A program made the position numbers and the translations under genes. A DNA stretch of 64,000 nucleotides from Taxillus chinensis (lineage: Eukaryota; Streptophyta; Magnoliopsida; Santalales; Loranthaceae), in assembly GCA_023512835.1 (NCBI GenBank), contig CM042088.1:9912078-9976077 (forward strand). The letters run 5' to 3'. Positions 22,768 to 34,267 of the stretch are shown here, piece by piece (positions within the stretch are counted from its first letter, which is position 1; every line of letters begins with the position of its first letter). The notes beneath the pieces were generated by a model, which had not been told where the DNA came from, made no database searches, and was given only the letters and a program-made list of their open reading frames with translations.

Positions 22768-24200
22768 TTAGCTTCTTTTTTTGCAAACAAATATTTCAAT
22801 GCAAGCATGATCGGTGTAAACAATGACTTTAGACCCCAAAAGGTAGGGTCTAAACTTGTTGCGACCATAAACCACAGCTAACAACTCTTTCTCGAGTGGT
22901 GGTATAGTTCGTTGAGCATCATCTAAGGTCTTACTAGCATAGTAAATGACCCTAAACACCTTTTCTCGCCTTTGCCCTAAGACTACCCCCACAAGATAAT
23001 CACTCGCATCACACATTAGCTCAAAAGGTTGAGCCCAGTCAGTGTAACTATAACAAGGCGATGACTAACTTACCCTTGAGGATGTTAAAAGCTTCTAAGC
23101 AATCTTCATTAAACTCAAAGCTTGTGTCTTTTTCTAACAACCTACTCATGGGTTTTGCAATTTTTGAGAAGTCCTTAATGAATCTCCTATAAAAGCCAGC
23201 ATGGCCAAGGAAACTTCTCACTCCTTTTTCATTAGTTGGAGGTGGCAGAGTCTCAATAGTGGAGATTTTTGCCTTGTCTACCTCCAAACCATGTGCAGAC
23301 ACCTTGTGCCCTAGAACTATCCCCTCTTGTTACCATGAAATGGCATTTCTCCCAATTTAGGACTAGTTCCTTCTCCTCACATCTCTCTAAGACCACATCT
23401 AGATTTCTCAAGCACCGTTGGTAAGAGGAACCAAACACCGAGAAGTCATCCATGAAGACCTCCATGATCTCCTCAACCAAACCCTGAAAAATAGCCATCA
23501 TACACCTTTGAAAGGTGGCAGGGGCATTACAAAGCCCAAATGGCATTCTCCTAAATGCAAATGTGCCAAAAGGGCACGTGAAGGTGGTCTTTTCTTGGTC
23601 CTCGGGCTTAACCATGATCTGATTATACCCGGAATAGCCATCTAAAAAGCAAGTAGTGACTATAGCCACTAACCTATCCAACATTTGGTCAATGAAAGGA
23701 AGAGGAAAATGATCCTTCCTAGTGGCCTTGTTCACCTTCCTATAGTCAACACACACTCTCCACCCCGTCACGGTGCGAGATGGGATCAATTCATTTTTCT
23801 CATTCTTAATCACGATCATGCCCCCTTTCTTGGGCACAACATGCAATGGACTCACCCACTCACTATCGAAATAGCATAAATTATTCCCGCATTTTTCCAT
23901 TTTAAAATTTCTTTTCTAACAACTTCTTTCATAGCAGGGTTTAATCTTCTTTGTCTTTCAAGAGTGGGTTTAAAATCATCATTCATCAAAATCTTATGCA
24001 TGCAAATCCCTGGACTAATACCCCTAATGTCTTCAATGTTCCATCCTAGGGCCTTTTTGTGTTTCCTAAGGACTTCTAGCAATTGAGTACACTCCACATC
24101 ATTCAAATTAGAAGCAACAATGACAGGGAATTGATTTGTAGAGTCTAGAAATTCATACCTTAGGTGTCCAGGCAGCTCCTTCATTCTGGAGCTAGATGCA
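22768..24200 (-). pseudogene. pol: Athila F pol: reverse transcriptase and RNase H
   Basis: Pieces in at least three frames. 24184-23852 carries the pre-RT segment (GWNIEDIRGISPGICMHKI). 23900-23253 carries RT with WRVCVDYRKVN, FLDGYSGYNQI, FAFRRMPFGLCNAPATFQRCM and the catalytic FMDDFSVFG (23442-23456). 23302-23048 carries the thumb/connection part ([19 protein letters not shown]). 23016-22768 carries RNase H ([29 protein letters not shown]). The FMDD variant of the catalytic box is usual for Athila. Frames change near 23870, 23290 and 23030, so no continuous polyprotein can be read. Confidence 0.92.
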
Positions 24201-24599
24201 TGTCATCTTCTTTCTCCTCCTCGGCTTGCTCCAAAGAGTTTGTAGTTTGCTCATCTTTCTCGGCCGTCAAGTACATCTCTTCATCTTGTTGAGCTTCTAT
24301 GAGTGAAGGGCTTCATCATTGGTGGTGGTAATTTCTTCCGCCAAGTAATCTTCCACCAATTCCTCAAGGTCTTCAACCCAAAGGCAATCCTCCTCCTCTT
24401 GACCTTGCAGAGCCTTCCCCATGTGGAAGACTAAGGTCTCCTCATTAATTCTCGAGTTAGCTGCCCTTGAGCAACATCAATCAATGCACAACCCGTTCGA
24501 GAAACGGTCTTCCAAGGAGTAGCTGAACTCCTCTATCTTCTTCCATCTCCAAAACAACAAAATCCGCTGGAAATATGAAGGAGCCCACTTTAACTAGCA

Positions 24600-24830
24600 C
24601 ATCTTCAATGATTCCTTCAGGTCTTCCAGTTGGACCGGTCTGCGAACCGCAATGATATGGAAGTGGGCTTCATGCCCTTAAGCCCAAGTTGCTTGTACAA
24701 AGCAAAGGAAATCAAATTGATGCTGGCCCCTAAATCACATAGGGCCTGGCTTTGCGGTGCATTGCCAATCACACAAGGGAGATTAAAGCTGCCCGGATCT
24801 TTATGCTTGATGGGCAAACTCGTTGAACAA
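24600..24830 (-). pseudogene. pol: Athila F pol: protease
   Basis: Reads 'KDPGSFNLPCVIG...ALCDLGASINLISFALYKQLGLKG', the retropepsin of Athila elements. These carry D-L-G-A where other families have D-S/T-G-A. Retropepsin cleaves the polyprotein during particle maturation. It is joined to the upstream gag segment by a frame change near 24800, and the downstream stretch 24200-24600 is frame-broken glutamate-rich linker. Confidence 0.85.
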
Positions 24831-26700
24831 CACTGCTCACCTCATTAGTGATCGCCACCGTCTCATGATCCCCATATTTTCTCTTCTTTGTCACAAAATC
24901 TTTGATGTATTTTCTGTACCTAGGCATCTGCTCCAAAACTTCCACAAATGGAATGTTAATCTCAAGCTTCTTGAACAAACTCAGGAAGCGCTCATACTCT
25001 TCTTCAACCCTCTGGTTCCTCGGCCTCCGAGGAAATGGCATAGTAAGCCTGAGCTCTTGCCTTTGTTCTTCAGCTATTCTGTCTTGACTCACCTGCTTGT
25101 CCTTCTCTTCTTGCACTTTTTCTTCAGCTTTATCCGATTGTCCTTGGTCATCAGCTTCCAAGGGTCCGTTTGTTCTTCTGGAATTGCCTTCTTCTTAGGC
25201 TCTTCACCTTCATTCGATGTCTTCCCGCTCCTTAGAGTTATAGCCTTGCAACTCTCCTTGGGGTTCACCTCGGTGTCACTTGGAAAAGTATTGGTTGATA
25301 CCCCTTGATTTACATTCCGAGCCAAACTCACAAGCAGCTTTTCTATATTCTTCATTCTTTCCTCCAAACTATCCTCTCTTTTGGTTGGCTCATCCACATC
25401 CTGATATACCCGTCCTCTTTCTTGTTGCGGCCGAGGTCAGTTACCTTCGAATCCTGGAGGTGGGTGTAAATAATTATCCGTAGCATACGGATTCTGCTTC
25501 ATCCCTGGGGGGCACATATTTGTACTTGAAATGAGGTATCTCCCCCTCGGTTCCGAGTTCTCTGAAATGGTTGAGATTGCTGCTGATTCTGGGTTGTACC
25601 CTAGTTGTTGTTCTTGAGGATAAAATTGTTGTTTCGGTACAAGCCCTTTCCTCCAACATAATTTGCTTCTTCAGTCCCACTCCAGCCCTGCTCAACTACC
25701 TGGTAAAGCTTGTGATCCTTCAACTTTAAGAGCCAATACTTCCATGCCTTTCACTAAAGCTTGAATCTGTGCTTGCACATCATTGGAAGAATTTTCAACC
25801 GAAGCAATCTTCTCCCTTGGCTTTGAAGTACGCACATTAGACCACTGCCAATCAGCTAATGACAACCTCTCCAAGAGCTCTGCTGCTGCGTCAGGCTCTA
25901 GATTCATCAAGCATCCTCCAGCAGCTGCATTCACCTTGTCTTGTGAATGGGACCCGAAGAGCTGTGTAGAAAGATTCAATTTGAATCCACTGGGGCCTTC
26001 CATGATCAGGGCATCTTCTCACTAAGTCTTTGAAACGCTCCCAAGCTTCATGAAGAGTCTCCATCTCATCTTGCCTGAACCTGCTAATCTCTCCTCTTAG
26101 CTGGATCACCTTGGAAGGAGGGAAGTACTTTGACATGAACTTGGACCGCATCTCCTCCCAAGTGATGATTGAACCTGTGGCAAATCGTTGAACCAGCCAA
26201 GAGCTCTATCCTTTAAAGAGAAAGGAAAAAGCCTTAGCTTTATGGCCTCCTCCGACACATTGTTGATCTTGATGGTGTCACACACCTGGTAGAACCTCAT
26301 CATATGCTGGTGTGGATCATCCACGGCTGTTCCTCCAAACGCGTTGTTGCTCACCATGTTGATCAAAGCCGGCTTCAGCTCAAAGCTATTTGCTTGGACT
26401 CTTGTCTGCCGAATCCCAGAATAATGATCCGACATCATCGGCCTCGCATAATCTAAGAAGGTTCTGGGGCATAAACCTATTACCCTCTTCTTCCGGATAT
26501 TGGCCATTGTAATTGGCCCCTCCGTGCGGTGCACCACCATCAGGTCTGAGATCTGCCATCAAATCGCCTACGGATTGCTCCAAGCCTTGTAGTGCTTCTT
26601 CCGCCTCACGTGCTGCTTCCCTAGCTGCTCTACGACGAGCTCTGAACAACCTTTCAGGTTCCCGCGTAAATTGTATATCCTCCTCTCTTTGCATGCACAA
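24831..26700 (-). pseudogene. gag: Athila F gag
   Basis: Starts at about 26700 (MCMQREEDIQFTREPERL) after a 200-base leader. The capsid core is clear though split: ANSFELKPALINMVSNNAFGG, DPHQHMMRFYQVCDTIKINNVSEEAIKLRLFPFSLKDRALGW (26540-26106), then KYFPPSKVIQLRGEISRF...LHEAWERFKDLVRRCPDHG (26151-25891), then AAAGGCLMNLEPDAAAELLERL (26003-25692). The basic, glutamate-rich tail spans 25397-24831 and includes FLSLFKKLEINIPFVEVLEQMPRYRKYIKD, which precedes the protease in Athila. At least five frame changes; no in-frame stops dominate. Confidence 0.9.
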
Positions 26701-26880
26701 CTAGGAATCCTTGATGTATGTTCCTGTAAAACAACAAGAACACACCCAGCAGCTCCGAACAATGCAAAATAAACAAATAAAGAACACAAAATAACAGAAA
26801 ATAAAAGACAAAATAAAACACCAAGATCGAATTCAAACAATTTCACTCAATGTTGATTTTAAAAACTAGTTAACCGTTGA

Positions 26881-26899
26881 ATCCCCAGGAACGGCGCCA
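26881..26899 (-). other. Primer-binding site of Athila F (tRNA-Asp type)
   Basis: The minus strand reads TGGCGCCGTTCCTGGGGAT, three bases inside the 5' LTR. The family site complementary to tRNA-Asp is nearly the same, with two mismatches near the middle. This tRNA is typical of Athila/Tat elements. Confidence 0.85.
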
Positions 26900-26902
26900 A
26901 TT

Positions 26903-28406
26903 TGACAGACAAGATTTTTAGCCTCTCTAAAAGAGCTAGCTAATGTCGTTAAATCTCTCTTCAAAATAATAAATTCCCTAAGTTTGCACTAAAAGAATAG
27001 CGGCAAGAAAGGGGTCGAACCCACAGGGATTAACCTAGTTCTCTAGTTCTCAAATCAAATCACCCAATTACTCTTGTTCTATAAAATGTCTTGGCAAAAA
27101 GTTTTCTTTTTTTAACCTAAAGATCTAATTTTTATTTGGTTTTCTGAATAAACAAAGAAAGTAAACTGATTTTAAGATTAAGTTTCAAGGATTAAAGGCA
27201 TCTAGGGTCACAATTTCACCTCCCTATGTTATCTCTACTGGTTCATGGTATTAGGGTTGTCCGATTGAAAACATGCTAAACATAAGCCAAGGACAACAAA
27301 TGGTCATTGAGGTCCTTTTAAGAGTTGTATGCCAAGAATGGTCATCTAAACACACAAACATGCAAAGCCAATAAATCATACTTGCAAAAGGATAATGATC
27401 ACACCAATCACAAATAAGTTATGAATCTCAATCCGCCCGGACTAGGGCTAAGAATACCAAGGTGTACATCCAAAGATAGAATTAAGAACAGATTCATAAA
27501 ACATGCAAAACTTCAATCATCCAAACCCAATATTCATAAACACAAAGAAAACAACAAGGGGGCTACATTGCTCCCCTAGATTAAAAGAACTACTCACGCA
27601 TGATTACAAGCAAACACAAAGCGAGAAAAGCTCAACATCTTCTTCTTGATCATGCGCACAAGAAAGCTTCAAATCCAGGCTCCAAAATCCGCGACGGCTG
27701 CTGCGACGGCTGCTCTCCTAGGTCAAGGACAGCCTCCAAGACGTGGAGCCTCTCTCTCTCTCTCTAAAACGTGTAGGGGGGTTAGGCCTTGGCTAGCAAG
27801 GGGCGTGGAGCTCTTATTTATAGAGTTTGGATGGGCCTTGAGGTGTGTAACCTAGCCCACTTATCAAAACGACGTAGTTTTGATAAGTAACACTCGAAAC
27901 ATTAAAAACTCTATCTTCCATCCACAATTTGGACTTGGGCCTTCAGGAACAAATGATCAGCATGGAAAAACGATTGGATCGGTCCAAAAATATCTCTCGA
28001 CGCCAATTTGCACGTGATATGGTGAATTCACGTGCACCTCCAAATCAGCTCAAACTTCTCCCCAAGCTTCCTTGCATCCTGTAGAGGCCTGAGAGGCAAA
28101 AATAGGCTTGCACGTGAAATGGGTGAATTCACGTTCAGCTCCAAATGCTCTGAAATTTCTGTGGTAGGTAGATGACATCATTCTAAGAAACTTTTGTTCT
28201 TGCACGCAAATTGTTTGAGGCCATCTACTATGTCAAAAGTGAGGTCCAAAATCTGCCAAAACAGCTTAAAAACACATGTATTTGCAACTAGCATCTTCTT
28301 AGGGGTTAGAGCAAATATATATCATATATGAGGCAATAAGGCTCTAATCATGCTCTTAAACATCCTAAATAAACACTAGAATAACGGCATAAAATGCACG
28401 TTATCA
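26903..28406 (-). repeat. Athila F 5' LTR (1504 bp)
   Basis: Near-identical partner of 17350-18862, with TG...CA ends, followed on the plus strand by the target duplicate GAAGC. It carries TATA at 27815-27822 and the palindrome at 27863-27884. A 9-bp unit present in the other LTR is missing in the leader near 27700. Confidence 0.95.
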
Positions 28407-28411
28407 GAAGC

Positions 28412-28914
28412 CCGGGACTGCTCTAGTGTTAGCTTGTGTGGCTGTTTGAAATATTTGCTTTTGCTGATGGCTTACCGTTATATTGGTTGAAATAATTGTA
28501 TCACAACACTGCACTTGTACACACGGCATGTAGATGCTAGCAGCATGGGATGGGTTGGGGAGACATGATCCCTACTGAGCTGTGGTTGCTCACCCCTCCT
28601 ACTGTGATGTGTTTTCTTTCAGGAACCTACAGGCGATAGGTGGGAACACCAATGTGGAAGACTTTCTGCCTTGTGGCTTTACTCCTTTTGTTATTTGAGT
28701 GTCTTGTCAAATGTTATGTTGAGACTATTGTAACTCCAATTGGAGATGATATAATGGATTTTGGAACTTAATAAAGATAAGTGGTTTGCTTTTTTGCTAT
28801 TTATTGTGGATTATTATGAATGTGTTGGATTTTGTACATCTACCCCTTGCCCACCGGGTGGGTAAAGGGGAGTCACGAACCGGTTTCCTCGGGTTGGAAA
28901 TCCGGGGTGTGGCA
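28412..28914 (+). repeat. Ty3-C 5' LTR, right part (U5 side)
   Basis: Resumes with the same 'gaagcccgggactgctc' repeat that Athila F interrupted. It contains 'gggatgggttggggagacatgatccc...' shared with Ty3-B, and ends in the ...TTTCCTCGGGTTGGAAATCC... block and GGTGTGGCA shared with the 3' remnant 34116-34262 and, inverted, with the Ty3-E LTR at 58541. This confirms one family for C and E. Confidence 0.92.
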
Positions 28915-28917
28915 ATA

Positions 28918-28929
28918 TGGTATCAGAGC
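28918..28929 (+). other. Primer-binding site of Ty3-C (initiator Met tRNA)
   Basis: TGGTATCAGAGC starts 3 bases after the LTR end CA at 28914. The spacing and sequence are the same as in Ty3-A. Confidence 0.95.
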
Positions 28930-29499
28930 ATGGTCTAGTTGGCCTAGGGTAGTGGGCGGGTCTGGTTATCTTGAGTCCTTTGGAGGAACCTGGAGGGACG
29001 TGCCTGATCAACACGGTCCCCTTGGAGCCTCTAAGGTGTACTTGGGGTAGTCCAGACCTGAGGTAGGGTTTGCATGCATTGGCATTAGGGCACTAGTTGC
29101 ATTAGTTGTTGTATGTGAAGGTGTGGATAACTGTTAAAATTGTAATCGTGATAAAAAAATGTGAATAATGTGATAAGGTGTGAACTATGCAACTCTGATT
29201 TTTCTTGAAGTACCTTGAGCATGACTACAAGGAAAGGTTTTTGTTTATTTGAGCTGTGTGCACTGTGAATTGAACGGTGTGTGATGTTGATTGGTGCAAC
29301 GTGTAAAATGTGTGTGATGCCATGCACTACTTGGCTGTGAATTGAACGGTGTGTGATGTTGAACGGGGTAGAGGTAGTGAAACTTGATAGTAGTCGAACG
29401 CGTTATGATGTTTGTGCTTCTTACTTCATGTAGTAAGAATACCACCGAGGAAAGTGACACGTGCGTCCGGGGCAGTGGCTGATGAGTCATCTGCCCATG
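28930..29499 (+). other. Ty3-C leader and beginning of gag region
   Basis: Untranslated leader resembling that of Ty3-A just after the primer site (TGCCTGATCAACACGGTCC). A coding start is plausible near 29220-29440, because reading towards 29499 gives a short basic segment. I cannot fix the ATG. The region ends at the target duplicate AGGGC of a solo LTR. Confidence 0.5.
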
Positions 29500-29504
29500 A
29501 GGGC

Positions 29505-31002
29505 TGATAATGTGCATTTTATGCCGTTATTCTAATGTTTATTTAGGGAGTTTAAGAGCATGATTAGAGCCTTATTGTATTATATTTCACATATATCTGC
29601 TCTAACCCCTAGGAAGATGCTATTTGCAAATACATGCATTTTTAAGCTGTTTTGGTAGGTTTTGGAGATCACTTTGGACCATGTATATGGACTCAAACCA
29701 ATTGGCGTGCAGAACAAACATTTCTCCGCATGATATCCGCTATCTCCCACAGAAGTTTCAGAGCAATCGGACGTGAACGCCAATTGGACTAAAATGGCAT
29801 GCAAGCATATTTTTGCTTATCTGCCCTCCACAAGATGCAAGGAAGCTTGGGGAAGAATTTCAGCTAATTTGGAGGTGCAAGCCAATTGGGCATATGACGT
29901 TCAAATTGACATGCAACCATATTTTTGCACCGATCCAGTCGTTTTTCTATGCTGATCATTCTTTCCTAAAGGGCCTTGTCCATATTGTGCTTGGATTGAG
30001 AGATTTTAAAGTTTGTAGTGTCATTTATCAAAACTACGTCGTTTTGATAGATGGGCTAGGGTACACTTTATAACACACATCAAGGCCCATCCATTCTCTA
30101 TAAATAGAGGCTCTACACGTCCAAGGAGGGTGTGCAATTCATTTTACACGTTTTAGAGAGAGAGACGTTTTGGAGGCTGTTCCTGACCTAGGAGAGCAGC
30201 CGTCGCAGCCGTCGCGGATTTTAGAAACTTGGGTTGAAGCTTTGCTGTGCGCGTGGATAAGAAGAAGATGTTGAGCTTTTCTGCTTTGTGTTTGCTTGTA
30301 ATCATGCGTGAGTAGTCTTTTAATCTAGGGGAGCAATGTAGCCCCCCTTGTTCTTTGTCTTGAGTTTATGAATATTGGATTTGGATGATTGAGTTTTACA
30401 TGTTTTATGAATCTGTTCTTATTCTTCTATCTCTAGGAAGTATACACCTAGGATTCTTAGCCCTAGTCTGGGGCAGATTGAGATTCATAACTTATTTGTA
30501 ATTGGTGTGAACATTATCCTTTTGCAAGTAGGATTCATTGGCTTTGCATGTGTATGTTTTGATGACCTTCCAGACATACAACACTTAAAAGGACTTCAAT
30601 GACCATTTGTAGTTCCTTGGCTTATGTGTAGCATGTTTTAAATTAAACAACCCCAATACCATGAATCAGTAGAGATAACATAGGGAGATGAAATTGTGAC
30701 CCTAGATGCCTTTAATCCTTGAATCTTAATCCTAAAATCAATTTGCTTTCTTTGTTTATTCAGAAAACCAAATAAAAATTAGATCTTTAGCTATAAAAAG
30801 GAAAACTTTTTGCCAAGACATTTTATAGGGCAAGAGTAATTGGGTGTTTTGATTTAAAAACTAGAAAACTAGGCTAATCCCTGTGGGTTCGACCCCTTGC
30901 TTGCTGCTATTCTTTTAGTGCAAACTTAGGGAATTCATTATCTTGAAGAGAGATTTAACGACATTAGCTAGCTGTTTAGAGAGGCTGAAAATCTGTCTGT
31001 CA
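29505..31002 (+). repeat. Solo LTR, Athila-type family, inserted in Ty3-C gag
   Basis: 1498 bp with TG...CA ends and target duplication AGGGC at 29500-29504 and 31003-31007. The start (TGATAATGTGCATTTTATGCC) and end (CTAGCTGTTTAGAGAGGCTGAAAATCTGTCTGTCA region) match Athila F. It has the palindrome at 30027-30048, TATA at 30099-30106 and the 'cagccgtcgcagccgtcgcgg' leader. Several CACGTG sites of F have decayed here to GGACGTGAA or GCATGC. It is a recombination product like 11363-12870. Confidence 0.93.
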
Positions 31003-31007
31003 AGGGC

Positions 31008-32300
31008 CCGAGTGCAGGGCAGTCCGTTGGAGGACATGCACTGTTGCTGGCGCAGCTGCGAGAAGGCATCCGGCTGAAAGTCCAAGAGTTGAGGGAGGGT
31101 ATCCGGCAAGAAGTCCGGGAGGAGGTGCGCCGTGAGATGGCGGCATAGTAGGTGGTGCCACCACTAGCGGGGGAGTTACCAAGGTAGCGTGAGGGTTCGC
31201 TGAGTGGCATACCGACTCGTGCAGAGGATCACATGGTGACACGGTTCCGAAAGGAACAACCTCCGCGATTGAAAGGAGAGGAGGACCCAGTGTTAGCTGA
31301 GCACTAGCTGAGGCAGATCGAGCATGTGTTTTCCTTTCTCCTACCCCGGGAGGAGGATAAGGTGAGACTGGCCATTCGGCAGCTGGAGGGGAATGCTCTA
31401 GAGTGGTGGTTGAGTGTCGCGGGGAGCCGTGCGGTGCAGTTCATGCTTTGGGAGGAGTTTCTACAGCTCTTCCATGATGAGTTCTTCCCGGAATCTTTGA
31501 GGTGGCAGAAGAGGGAGGAGTTTGGCAGCCTGAAACAAGGATCAAGGACGGTACTTGAGTATGAGCGAGAGTTCCGGAGCTTGAGTAGGTTTGCTCCCGA
31601 GACTGTGGCAAAGGAGGACCTGAAGGCCCACAAGTTCACTTTGGGCCTTAGGCCAGCCCTTAGGCAGAGGGTGGCGATCTTGCGCTTGAGGACTTATGCT
31701 GAGGTTGTGGAGATGGATCGTATCGCTGAGAGAGAGCTGGATGATGGGAGGCAGGCCCATCAGGGTCGCCAGTTACAGGGCGAATCTGAACGTGATTCGG
31801 GACCCAAGAGGCCCAAGATCGAAGAGAGGGACAACAGTTCCTTCCACAGCAGGGGACAGACATCGGTACACCCAGGGAGGTCTAGCTCTGGTGGTAGCAG
31901 ACTGGGAGGTCCAGCAGGAGGTCTCCCCAGCGGTTGTCATTGCTATGGGGAGCAAGGCCACTTCAGGAGGGAGTGTCCAAAGAAAGACTACAAATGCAAC
32001 AGCTGTGGGCGAGAGGGCCACTTGAGTCGGGTGTGCAGGAGTGGCAACAGGGGAGCAGGAGGCGTGGCATCCAGCATGAGGAGTGATGCTAGCTTCTGTA
32101 CACTAGCTGAGAGGTCAGCTCGTCAGTGGCAGGCCAGCCAGGCAGGATCTAGCCAGACCCGACCTCAGGGGAGGCCAGAGCAACAACAGACTGAAGTTGG
32201 AGGTAGTCTTGGCAGTAAGCACCCAGTGAGTGAGCCGACCAGTGGCACAGGCCAAGGGAGGGTGTTTGCACCGGAGGCGACGTACCAGGAGGAGGTTGAG
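31008..32300 (+). pseudogene. gag: Ty3-C gag
   Basis: One frame throughout, shared with the downstream protease-RT. A helical N-terminal part (about 31030-31145) is followed by the retrotransposon gag core ([54 protein letters not shown]). Two zinc knuckles lie at about 31938-32040. The first is atypical ([14 protein letters not shown], second Cys displaced or lost); the second is canonical ([14 protein letters not shown]). In-frame TAG codons lie at 31146, 31149, 31185 and 31305. The first three fall where CAG is likely; the last falls where related elements have Trp. No frameshift is seen. A 674-codon open stretch begins at 31326. Confidence 0.88.
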
Positions 32301-34115
32301 CTACCACCCCCACCGGCTGAGGGTGGAGCAGGACCATTGGTGGTTAGAGGTACCCTTTTGATCTCCCGTACATTAGCTTCTGTTCTTTTCGATACGGGTG
32401 CATCGTGTTCTTTTGTTGCTGAGCTTGTGATAGATAGCTTGGGGTTAGCTTGTGTGGAGGCAGCGAAGCCCCTAGTTGTTGAGTCTCCAGTGGGGGGTAT
32501 GATTGAGGTGCGGCGTGTTTGCCGTGACTATGTGTTAACCATAGGAAGTATGGAGTTGAGCTTCGACCTGCATGTTTTGCCCTTGCGTGCTTTTGACCTG
32601 ATCTTGGGTATGGATTGGCTTATGGCTTTCCAGGCCAAGATAGACTGTTATCGGCGGCGTGTATCCTTCGTTACACCTGCAGGGATCTCTTGCACCCTGC
32701 AGGGGGAGTGGGACTATGAGGCGAGTCGGGCGGGGCTAGTGTTGGACCAGTGGGGTGTCATTACCCACGGGTTGGCAGCCCTGACCTTTGCTGAGGAAGG
32801 GAAGGTGGAAAAGAGAGTGTGGCCAGCAGTTGTTGACCAATTTCAGGATGTCTTCCTTGACCAGTTGAGGAGTTTACCTCCTAAAAGGAGTGTAGAGTTC
32901 ACCATTGAGTTGGTACCGGGGATCGGTCCAATCTCCCTAGTAGCATATTGTATGGGGCCAGCCGAGCTGAGGGAGATTCAGCGGCAGATAGAGGAGTTGG
33001 TGGACCAGGGGTATATCAGACCGAGTACCTCACCTTGGGGTGCTCTGGTGCTCTTTGCAAAGAAGGCAGATGGCACGCTACGCCTTTGTATCGACTATAG
33101 GAAGCTGAATTCGGTGACTGTGAAGAACAAGTATCCGTTGCCTCGGATCGATGACTTGTTTGACCAGTTGAGTGGAGCCCGGTGGTTTTCGAAAATAGAT
33201 CTACGGTCGGGGTATCATCAGTTGAGGGTTAGGGAGGAGGACATCCCTAAGACTGCTTTTCGTTGCAGGTATGGGCACTATGAGTGGGTAGTGATGCCTT
33301 TCGGGCTCACTAATGCACCAGCAGTGTTCATGCATTTGATGAACTAGGTCTTTGCTCCATATTTGGATTCCTTTGTTGTGGTATTTATAGATGATATATT
33401 GGTATATTCCAAGACGGAGAGGGAGCATGTGGAGCATTTGGCAACAGTGTTGCAAACCTTGAGGGATCAGCGGTTGTTTGCTAAGTTTAGCAAATTCAAG
33501 TTTTGGATGCAGGAGGTCCATTTTCTTGGCCACGTAGTGTCAGCTGAAGGGGTTAGAGTGGACCCAGCCAAGATTGAGGCGATGTCATCATGGGAGAGGC
33601 CAACCAATGTTTTCGAGATTCGTAGTTTTCTTGGCTTGGCAGGCTATTACTGTCATTTTGTAGAGGGGTTCTCCCACTTGGCAGTGCCTTTGACGGCGTT
33701 GACTCGGAAGGGAGTGAAGTTTGAGTGGACTGACAAGTGTCAGCAGGCGTTTGAGGCTCTCAAAACCCGTTTGACCACTGCACCGATGTTGAGGTTACCT
33801 CTGGAGGATATCCCATATGAGGTATACTTTGATGCGTCCAGGGTTGGTTTGGGGTGTGTGCTTATGCAGGAGCACAGTGTGGTAGCTTATGGGTCGAGGC
33901 AGCTGAAGCCTCATGAGCAGAATTACCCTACCCACGATCTTGAGCTGGCGGCTGTCATCTTTGCCTTGAAGAGTTGGCAACATTACCTTTTGGGGGAGAA
34001 GTTCGTAGTGTTTTCTGATCACAAGAGCCTTCAGTACATCTTTACTCAGAAGGACTTGAATTTGAGGCAAAGAAGTTGGGTGGAGTATTTGCAGACCTTT
34101 GACTTTACTCTTGCC
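32301..34115 (+). pseudogene. pol: Ty3-C pol: protease, reverse transcriptase, part of RNase H
   Basis: Protease with [12 protein letters not shown] (Asp codon 32391). RT blocks [44 protein letters not shown] and the catalytic FIDDILVYS (Asp-Asp near 33390). RNase H follows, with [34 protein letters not shown] and [12 protein letters not shown]. One TAG at 33345-33347 replaces a Gln that is CAA in Ty3-E. The frame is otherwise open until 34115, where the homology stops within FDFTLA(Y) and LTR sequence follows. The 3' part of RNase H and the whole integrase are absent. Confidence 0.93.
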
Positions 34116-34262
34116 TTAATAAAGATAAGTGGTTCGCCTTTTTGCTATTTATTGTGGATTATTATGAATGTGTTGGATTTTGTACATCTACCCCTTGCCC
34201 ACCGGGTGGGTAAAGGGGAGTCACGAACCGGTTTCCTCGGGTTGGAAATCCGGGGCGTGACA
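34116..34262 (+). repeat. Ty3-C 3' LTR remnant (last 147 bp)
   Basis: TTAATAAAGATAAGTGG... to CGGGGCGTGACA matches 28768-28914 almost exactly, and CCACA follows. The junction with pol at 34115/34116 has at most one base of shared sequence, so it looks like an illegitimate deletion rather than LTR recombination. Because frames run through, a spurious open frame continues across it. Confidence 0.93.
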
Positions 34263-34267
34263 CCACA

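Larger units (their letters stand above)
17350..28406 (-). mobile_element. F: Athila-type Ty3 retrotransposon, complete ends, inserted in Ty3-C 5' LTR
   Basis: The target duplication GAAGC is at 17345-17349 and 28407-28411. The LTRs are 17350-18862 and 26903-28406 and look about 99% identical by eye, so the insertion is recent. On the minus strand the order is 5' LTR, tRNA-Asp-type primer site, gag, protease (ALCDLGASI), RT (FMDDFSVFG), RNase H, integrase, a 2.5-kb 3' non-coding region, polypurine tract and 3' LTR. These motifs are characteristic of the Athila lineage. The coding region is broken by many frameshifts. No envelope-like frame was found in the 3' region. Confidence 0.93.
16252..34262 (+). 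mobile_element. Ty3-C: Tekay/Del-like Ty3 retrotransposon, internally deleted, carrying two nested insertions
   Basis: The target duplication CCACA is present at 16247-16251 and 34263-34267, so both ends are certain. The 5' LTR (about 1.6 kb without its insert) is split by Athila F. It ends GTGTGGCA at 28914 and is followed by a Met-tRNA primer site. The gag region is split by a solo LTR. A gag-protease-RT frame runs to 34115, where it jumps straight into the last 147 bases of the 3' LTR. Thus part of RNase H, all of integrase and most of the 3' LTR are deleted. Its insertion site is the extra ORF of C1. Confidence 0.93.

Noticed and set aside
31542..32337. Several minus-strand frames opposite Ty3-C gag and pol (31542-31760, 31660-31863, 31773-32021, 32149-32337)
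   Set aside because: They are shadows of GC-rich coding sequence on the plus strand and have no motifs of their own.
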